A stretch of DNA of 64,000 nt, from NCBI GenBank assembly GCA_038373865.1, contig JAXGGA010001674.1, positions 80,099 to 144,098 on the forward strand. The letters are read 5' to 3'. The DNA is from Uloborus plumipes (lineage: Eukaryota > Arthropoda > Arachnida > Araneae > Uloboridae). Position 1 is the stretch's first letter; every line of letters starts with the position of its first letter. The notes beneath the pieces were generated by a model. That model was given only the letters and a program-made list of their open reading frames with translations. It was not told where the DNA came from and did not search any database. Below are positions 57,745-64,000 of the stretch, piece by piece. Made by a program: the position numbers and the translations under genes.

Positions 57745-58128
57745 CACTGTTAAAAATTTTCCTGAAATTTTACGGTAAAAGTTACTGGCATCCATGTTGC
57801 CAGTAACTTTCACCGTAAAGTCCAATTTTACTGTAAAATTTTACGGTAGAGAAAAATAGAGTTAAAAAATGCAATATACGAGCAGATAGGATCGAACCCA
57901 AGACGCGGTTATCGCTCTTCGCTTCCCTATCCACTGTACCCTATAGACCACACATGGCGAACAGAAATGAAGTATTACGTGCTTCGCTCAGTTAGTCATG
58001 TGGTTTATCAACTGGCGCTGTAATCGTTTCTTTTTTATGGTACAATTTACTGTAAATATTTTCGTTACTGTAAATGCAACATTTTACAGTAATATTTACC
58101 GTAAAAGTTTCCTGAATTTTTAACAGTG
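57745..58128. mobile_element. 384-bp MITE with tRNA-like core, TA TSD
   Basis: The ends CACTGTTAAAAATTTTCCTG and the complement of CACTGTTAAAAATTCAGGAA are flanked by TA (57743-57744 and 58129-58130). Both arms carry ttacggtaaaa/tttaccgtaaa motifs. The middle, read on the minus strand, has an A-box-like 'gggtacagtggatag' (about 57943-57929) and a B-box-like 'gggttcgatcct' (about 57902-57891), as in a tRNA gene. So a Pol III-type sequence lies inside a DNA-transposon MITE. It is not a canonical tRNA. Confidence 0.72.
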
Positions 58129-58143
58129 TACTTAAAAATCAAG

Positions 58144-58359
58144 ATGGATACCGCGTTTGCTGCGTTGGATTAGCAACTAGAAGACGTTGAAGGATTGGAA
58201 ACGATAGAAAGAAATGTGTTTAAAGACCAATTCAATGCTTTCGAGCTTTCAGATCGCAGATTTGTTAAACTTTTCAGGTTAACAAAAAATTTAGCGATTG
58301 ACCTCACGGAAGATATTAAAGATAGTTTTCCCGCCGGAGGACTACCAGCTCACTTGTGG
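58144..58359 (+). pseudogene. Harbinger transposase (HARBI1-like) first exon, with a stop
   Basis: An ATG at 58144 starts MDTAFAALD and meets TAG at 58171-58173. The same frame continues QLEDVEGLETIERNVFKDQF and then LSDRRFVKLFRLTKNLAIDL, the region just ahead of the DNA-binding domain in HARBI1-like transposases. A likely splice donor, GTAAAT, follows at 58360. The catalytic DDE domain is not found downstream, so the element is internally deleted. A further piece lies at about 60231-60300. Confidence 0.6.
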
Positions 58360-58589
58360 GTAAATACTTTCTTCATTATTTTGCAAACAAAACATCATTT
58401 TTATTGCTTTGTGTCCATTTATAGAGTAGTAGAAAATCTTGTTCGCGCCTTATGAAATTTGCTGTTTATTTTTTTCGCACACATTCCTTTTATTCAACCA
58501 TATTAAATCAACCAAAAAACGAAAGAAATCTCGACCTGGCCGTTTCGGATTTTCATGTAACTTTCGGGAATCCTACCCTTGAACAGTGC

Positions 58590-59800
58590 CGTATTTACGT
58601 ATGGGCTTAATGGGCTATAGCCCAGGGCGGCACGATTGGGGGGGGGGGCACTGTTTTCATGCAAAATGATGACTTTTTTTTAGACAGCAGGGCGAATCGG
58701 CCATCAGAATTACATCAATTAATTGAATTAAATACTGTTTTTTGTTAATAACGCTGTGTGGCCGGGCTTTGCACGGTTTACCTTGAAAATACATTTTATG
58801 TCAAGTAAATAAAAAAGTTTTTTTTTTTTACAACTCTGAAATTCAACACCTCAAGGGGGGGGGCAGTTTCAAAAGTCCAGGGCGGCCTCACGTCTATTTT
58901 TTTATATTAAAAAATCTATTATTCATAATTAATCAGTAATAAATTTATGAAATTCGTTAAAAATCTTTTTCTTGCTAGCAGTTTTAAAATATTATAACTC
59001 AAGTTCTATGAGAGGTACAGAGTTGCATATTAGCTCATTTTAATAACAATTATATGCGCTTTAATTTGATATGTAACGACAATATTTCGAGGAAAGATTT
59101 TCTCACAAAAAAAAAAAATAAATAAATGACACTGTCAATTAAAAATTTAGGCCCAAGGCCGACAATACTTTAGAGGCCCCCTTTTGTGCTCTGCCTTTTC
59201 AAGTCACCAAAAAAAATCTTTCACAGTGGCGATACAAGGGGGGGGATAGTTAAATAATGCTCTATAAATGGACGTAAAGCATTAAGAATGATGTTTTGTT
59301 TGTAACGAAAAAAATAATTTAAATAAAAAAAACTAAATTAATAAATAATTTAAATCAGTTTTAAAAAAATCCCCCCGCCCCTCTTAAAATTTTGTTGGCG
59401 CAACTTGCGCCATAATCCTCCCTGTGGGAACCCCTGAGGGGGGCGATTTTTGGGGATCATTGTATGGAGCTCTGCAAGGATCTATGCAGTTGCACTGTAT
59501 GCATTATGTCGTGCCCTGATACTGTTTTTTTATATCCATTTTAGCTCAAGAGTTTTAAAGCTAATTCTCAAGAAAGAAATCTTTACTTAACATAAAATGG
59601 AACTAAATAAGAGAAGTGCTAATTAAGTATCAAAAGAGATTGTTTTTATTTTTCAATTTATGAATCATTATTTTTTCTTAAAAATACATAATTCTTCAAT
59701 GCTGTGCATCAGTTTTTAAAAAATTAGGGGCCCCTCAGGAAGATGAGGCCCCAGTCCCAGGCCTAGATGGCCTGTGTCATAATCAGGACCTGGCAATTGT
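58590..59800. repeat. hAT-like debris with CAGTGCCG start and C/G-rich tracts
   Basis: 'cagtgccgtatttacgtatg' at 58586 resembles a hAT left end. Further in, 'gcgcaacttgcgccataatc' near 59398 is shared with the segment at about 4762. G runs occur at 58639, 58855 and 59238. No right end, TSD or frame could be fixed. Confidence 0.35.
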
Positions 59801-60230
59801 GTTAATTAGGGCCTGTAGTACTTGTTTTTAATTCCATATCCAGCACAAAAATATTTTAAATTAGATTCTGAAAAATATTATAGTGTTATACATATTCAGG
59901 AGCCCCGAAGGGAGGTCATGAGAGGTCACTAGGACCCAAAAGTTTTCCTCATTCGGCAAGCTCGAACTGACAAGTCGGCAAATTCAGGAACAATATTACT
60001 TTTTTTGTGCAGCTGCAATATCTTCTGTTTTTACATAATTTTGTTGCCTTTGAAAATAAGATTTTATCTGATACTTTAATCTGTATATATGTTAACAACA
60101 ATAATTTATAAATCATGAAATCAATTGTTTTGACTATTCAAAATACACTCCCGCTGTTATTTATCTAAATTCCAATATTTGTCAATGATTTTTTTAGTGA
60201 CACCCATTGTCTTTTCTCGTAAGTAATAGT

Positions 60231-60300
60231 ATAAGGTCTGTGTGTATGCAAACAATGGAAAACATAAGTAAAAGCGTTGTCTGCCGAGCATTGCCAAGTC
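60231..60300 (+). pseudogene. Harbinger transposase HTH fragment
   Basis: The frame reads MENISKSVVCRAL, which resembles the ISKSTVCRxV helix-turn-helix of HARBI1-like transposases. Sequence after it degenerates into non-coding subterminal DNA, so the remainder of the transposase has been lost. The call rests on a short motif. Confidence 0.4.
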
Positions 60301-61349
60301 AACGATTACGATACGCGCCGATTGTAACGCTAATTTTCGATTGGCTGATTTGGATCGGAATAAAGGCGTGGCTTAATATTTTCAGTACGTTCGTAAACAC
60401 GCCGAATGTTAACGTACGTTCGGAATATTTGGGCAGAGACTACGCAGTTACCGCACGTACGGTTATCAGCATACGTTATTAGTGTTCGTTACGATGAGTG
60501 CGTACGTTGACGGCATGATTAACGTACGTAAATTTACGTATGGGCAGAGACTAGACCCCCTGGAGTACATTTTACACTAAAAAAACAGTTCTTCATAATG
60601 TTTTTACGAAATATCTGGAGAAATTTGGTATATCATCCGGCTGGAATACGTAGAACAAATTCGTGAATCAGCAAAAGAATACGTAGTGCAGGTAATACGA
60701 AAAGGGTCATTCTGTAAATTTTTAGATGAACTAAGAGTTATAGCTGTATGCTCATGTGAAGAATATTGACTTTGAGAATTTGCCACCTTCTAGTGCAACG
60801 AGTGCCACGCACCATTGATTGAGACAATATTTTTGCACATTGTACCTTTAGCACTATAGAATAATAAAGGCGGTTCTTCGAATGTTTTTTTAGAGAAGAA
60901 AAATCATAATCAACAACAAAATCGGAACTGTGAAAAGGGGATCAAGTAATTCTCCTTAACTGCTACAACATGTCGGAATTTTCGTATTTTGTCTCATTCA
61001 TATCTATTTTAAATAAATTTAAATTTTTGCTGCTATCGCTTGGACAGCAGGACGTTTTAGTGATTTGTAATGCAGTTGTATCTTTTGACATGCAAGCAGA
61101 GGAAAGTTAGCAGTTTCTCGCACAAATAAAAGGGTTACTACCATTTTTTATTTTAAGTCATGGTAGTTGAAAATAAAAATGAATAAATATATTGATTTTC
61201 AATTTTACTTTTCGAGTAAATTTCTAACAGTGCAGCTTAAAGACAAATAAGCATGAGACAAATCAGTAAAAAAATTTCAATTTTCATGCAAATCGGTCAA
61301 ATATCAACATAGATATGAGCATTTATAGGATCGAGCGGCGGCCTTCCCA

Positions 61350-61450
61350 CCCAGATGCATACTTTCATCCCAAATGTGGCTCTCAAACTAAAAAAAAAAA
61401 GTTGCGTTTCAACACCGTTCTCAGCAATTTCGGCGAATTCACACTGACTA
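61350..61450. repeat. Direct repeat of the segment at 62833-62930
   Basis: 'caaatgtggctctcaaacta' and 'gcgtttcaacaccgttctc' occur in both places in the same orientation, suggesting two copies of one element or a duplication around the intervening DNA. Confidence 0.6.
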
Positions 61451-62445
61451 CTTTAAACTTCATGCCAAAAAACATTTGCAAGATGATTTTTTCTATTGTA
61501 GCTTTGAATTTGTGCCAGGGGACTGTTTGAAAAAACTCGGGACAAAACTTACATGACAATTTTTAAGTTTTAGAAATACATAATTATAGACCTTATTTCA
61601 TAAAAAGGGTATAGGGCAATTCCACAAAACTGGAGACATCACGCACGAAAAAAAATTTCAATGTACCAATAGTTTTTTGATTTCATATGATGTAAAAAAG
61701 TATGAATTTTTATAAAATAACGCCAAAAAGGCTATAAACTCATTTCTTGTAAGTTTTATAGGTAAGTTTTGACAATACCATTTTGTGCACATGTTTTCTT
61801 GTATTAGAGCTATTGAAAGTTCATCTGTTTTTTTACTTAGGAAATTAACTGGTATGTCTACAGTTTTATTTTTTATTGAAATTTAGTTTATGAGTGAAGA
61901 GATTAAGCCAACAAAGAAGCTTCAAACTGTTATAATTATTTTTTAAAAATTTTTATAAATTAGTCCTCACATTCATGTAACGTCAGTCACAAAATAGTAT
62001 AAAATTTGTTTTACTTAAACAAAACTAAACCCAAGATTACAACAAGTTATATTCTCTTCATTTATGATGATATCTTTAATATTCTTCACCTAAATATTTA
62101 AAAGTAGTTGAATTAATACATTTAAAACTTGCTTAAAATGTGTCATATCAGTCACAGTAACATAAGTCACATTTCTCTTTTCACTAAGATGCTTTAAATA
62201 AACTATACGGGCGATTCTCTGTAAACTCGTCATTTTTCACATGAAATCTGTCCGGGCACGTTTTTTTTAAATGTTCGTATAATTATAATACTATTGCTCA
62301 GAAAATGAATCTATTACTTTGGTTGGAAAGAGGGCCAACTGAAGTTTGTGTTTTTCTGATAAATCATGATAGTATTACTAGGCAGGGGACTGTGCCAGGT
62401 GACTGTGTGTTTGCTCTTTGTTGCGTAATATCTGAAAAACTATTG
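61451..62445. other. No recognised gene
   Basis: AT-rich DNA with a repeat end near 62209 ('gggcgattctctgtaaactc') and a 'gggcaattccacaaaactgg' segment near 61615 that recalls TIR-element termini. No coding frame can be supported. Confidence 0.3.
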
Positions 62446-62449
62446 GAAC

Positions 62450-62716
62450 ATAATTGAATCGTTTATTTCGAAAAGGTAACATCTCTATTTTGATCTCCTC
62501 TGTCTCTTTAGAAAATTAAACAGCGCACGGTTATATTTTTGAATGTCATAATCAATGAAAAAATGCCTTTAGTTAAGTACACATTTACTGCAATAATTTA
62601 CCAAATAACCATTGATTATGACATTCAAAAATATAACCGTGCGTTGTTTAATTTTCTAAAGAGACAAAGGAGATCAAAATAGAGATGTTACCTTTTCGAA
62701 ATAAACGATTCAATTA
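62450..62716. repeat. Near-perfect hairpin, arms ~110 bp, loop ~45 bp
   Basis: The segment from 'aattgaatcgtttatttcg' (62452) to 'ttgaatgtcataatcaatg' (about 62558) is matched almost exactly in reverse complement by about 62608-62715. It carries no coding frame. It may be a small palindromic MITE, but no boundary or TSD can be fixed. Confidence 0.75.
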
Positions 62717-62930
62717 GTTACGAGACTACCTATAAATTTAGGCACAAATCGTGGACATAATAACTAATACGTTTTATAATTAAATTAATTGACATTAATA
62801 AAATCACTTCCCAGAGGACTGTTTTCGCAACGACCCTTATGTATACTTTCGTCACAAATGTGGCTCTCAAACTAAGCAAAGTAGCGTTTCAACACCGTTC
62901 TCGGCGATTTCTGCAAATTCATATTAATTA

Positions 62931-64000
62931 GGGGAGAGTGGTAATGAATGGGCCATGGTGATGAATGGACCACTAACAAAATATGAAAAAGTATTTGCAT
63001 GAATTTTTTTTTTGATGCCACCAATAGATGTAACTATTTGTTCTACTAAACTCATCCAATTTTCATTCGTTTGCGCTGAGCCATTTTCAAACTAGAGTGG
63101 CATGGTCAAGAATCTGACTGAAAAGTAAGTTTATCCCTTTTTAGTAAAACATTTCCAAGCTAAAATGTACCAAGTATTTCACTGCATACATATGTATAAG
63201 CTAGTCTTTCCATATCTATAAACTAATCTTAAGATGTATTTTGATGTTATCTAAATTCAATGTACTCAAAAAACCTAAATGTATTCCAAAAGTATAGGTG
63301 GGGCTGAATGGGCCACTATGTCATGGTAATGAATGGGCCACCTAAATATTGTTTTTCTTCCTTTTCTTTGGATTTTCGCATTAATATGAAACACAACTGA
63401 CTGTCATAGATAAAGATTACTGTCGTCAAAATAGGTTTGTAGTAACTTCTAAATATAATTTGCAGATCTATATTATATTCCGATAGTACAATTGACCTCT
63501 GGTCGCAGTGCGTGGCTTGAAAAAGCCCCCCTCTCTCCTTCATATTATATTCCTCACAGTACAATTTCATTTTCTTTCTTGGTAACTTAAGTTAGATATT
63601 TCTTATTCCCGATGTCTAGTAAATTATTAAAAAAAAATTTGAATTTTGACTAGTTTGAAAATGAAGATGAAGTTTTTGAAAGTGATTTTTAATATTATTT
63701 TTGAAATATATAAATTTTGTTAAATCATAGTAGGTATTATCTCTCATTTTTTTATATATATTTGATGTTATTTATTTCTTACAATCTCATTATTTAGTCA
63801 TTTTTCTGCTACAATTGGTATGCATCAGTTTTATTTTAATTGCATCAGTTTTGATGTTTATATAATTTTAAATCAGTATGATTTTGTATCATCATGTCAA
63901 GTGCCACATTTATTTTGTCATATTCAGCAAATAAAAGATTAAATCCACATGTTTTCATTGAATTCATTTAGTGGCCCATTCATTACCTTCGATGGCCCAT
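62931..64000. mobile_element. GGGGAGAGTGGTAATGAATG element, copy 2 (runs off window)
   Basis: Begins right after TA (62929-62930) with GGGGAGAGTGGTAATGAATG and matches copy 1 in reverse complement from its right end almost to its left end. It lacks the 50086-51718 insertion. The last bases correspond to about 49841 in copy 1, so about 220 bp of the element remain outside the window. Confidence 0.8.

Larger units (their letters stand above)
57556..60559 (+). mobile_element. PIF/Harbinger transposon, GGGGTCTAGTCTCTGCCCA ends, CTG TSD
   Basis: The ends GGGGTCTAGTCTCTGCCCA and its complement at the right are flanked by CTG (57553-57555 and 60560-60562). The left arm of the host palindrome shows the empty site in complement ('gtactccagtaa' near 56342-56353). 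A 3-bp TSD and a G-rich terminus fit PIF/Harbinger, and a Harbinger-like exon lies inside. Sequence within both ends is rich in 'tacgtacgt'-like motifs. It also holds a nested TA-TSD MITE and hAT-like debris from about 58590. Confidence 0.75.
55431..61345. mobile_element. Long palindrome, arms ~1.1 kb, split by two insertions
   Basis: Sequence from 55431 ('cgctcgattctataaatgct') rightwards pairs with sequence from about 61345 leftwards, and the arms continue to about 56590 and 57235 respectively. The loop is about 56590-57235. A 144-bp element (left arm) and a 3-kb PIF/Harbinger element (right arm) interrupt the pairing. A minus-strand frame in the left arm (56168-56395) and its diverged partner in the right arm (near 60640-60740) share LEYVEQIRESAKEY, and the loop has a short open frame near 56826-56967. 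I recognise no family for either, and no TSD was found. Confidence 0.75.

Noticed and set aside
63316..63570. 84-residue minus-strand ORF in copy 2 of the GGGGAGAGTGG element
   Set aside because: The matching sequence in copy 1 (51903-52157) has an in-frame stop, so the frame is not conserved.

Overview
This window looks like intergenic DNA from a large, repeat-rich, AT-rich eukaryotic genome, most likely an arthropod. The element mix (CR1-type LINE, Gypsy LTR retrotransposon, Tc1, ITmD37D-like and mariner transposons, hAT, PIF/Harbinger, a piggyBac-like MITE, many palindromic TIR elements) fits that. The Tc1 and mariner remnants resemble chelicerate and insect copies, but a narrower assignment is only a guess. 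I found no convincing host protein gene, no rRNA and no canonical tRNA. Every recognisable coding sequence belongs to a mobile element, and only one, at the left edge, is uninterrupted.

Layout. 1-0.83 kb: minus-strand ORF1 of a CR1-like LINE (zinc finger plus SGNH esterase), open to the window edge. 1.2-8.2 kb: short MITEs, a piggyBac-like MITE holding a hAT MITE, degenerate repeats and simple sequence. 8.27-11.82 kb: a 3.5-kb palindromic element whose left arm holds a 651-bp MITE. 11.9-18.8 kb: a composite inverted repeat with tandem repeats in its arms, enclosing a TTA-TSD element and a hAT element with an 8-bp TSD. 19.0-24.5 kb: a second copy of the TTA-TSD family, itself holding two nested palindromes. 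24.8-32.45 kb: a five-layer nest in which a Tc1 transposase gene is split by an ITmD37D-like mariner, that by a palindrome, that by a Gypsy element with a CTGCA TSD, and Gypsy gag by a 227-bp MITE. 32.8-36.4 kb: a TA-TSD palindromic element split by a hAT element. 36.7-39.65 kb: a recurrent GTAACGGACTTGAC motif, then a roughly 463-bp satellite array. 40.5-41.7 kb: a dead mariner and a tRNA-like SINE. 42.2-49.3 kb: a foldback with short internal repeats and several MITEs. 49.6-52.5 kb: a TA-TSD element split by a TIR element that carries the decayed tail of a Ginger/KRBA2-like integrase; a second copy without that insertion starts at 62.93 kb and runs off the window. 53.7-55.5 kb: minisatellites. 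55.4-61.35 kb: a long palindrome split by two elements with 3-bp TSDs, one a PIF/Harbinger element with broken transposase exons.

Nothing here works as a gene neighbourhood. The value of the window is its stratigraphy: in several places the opposite arm of a palindrome, or a second copy, preserves the empty insertion site, so boundaries and TSDs can be read directly. The many long inverted repeats would fold into long hairpins if transcribed, which makes them plausible small-RNA sources, but that is inference. I did not find a clearly new biological system. The best leads are the nested stack, the open CR1 ORF1, the MITE with a tRNA-like core, the TIR element carrying an integrase tail, and the repeated GTAACGGACTTGAC motif.
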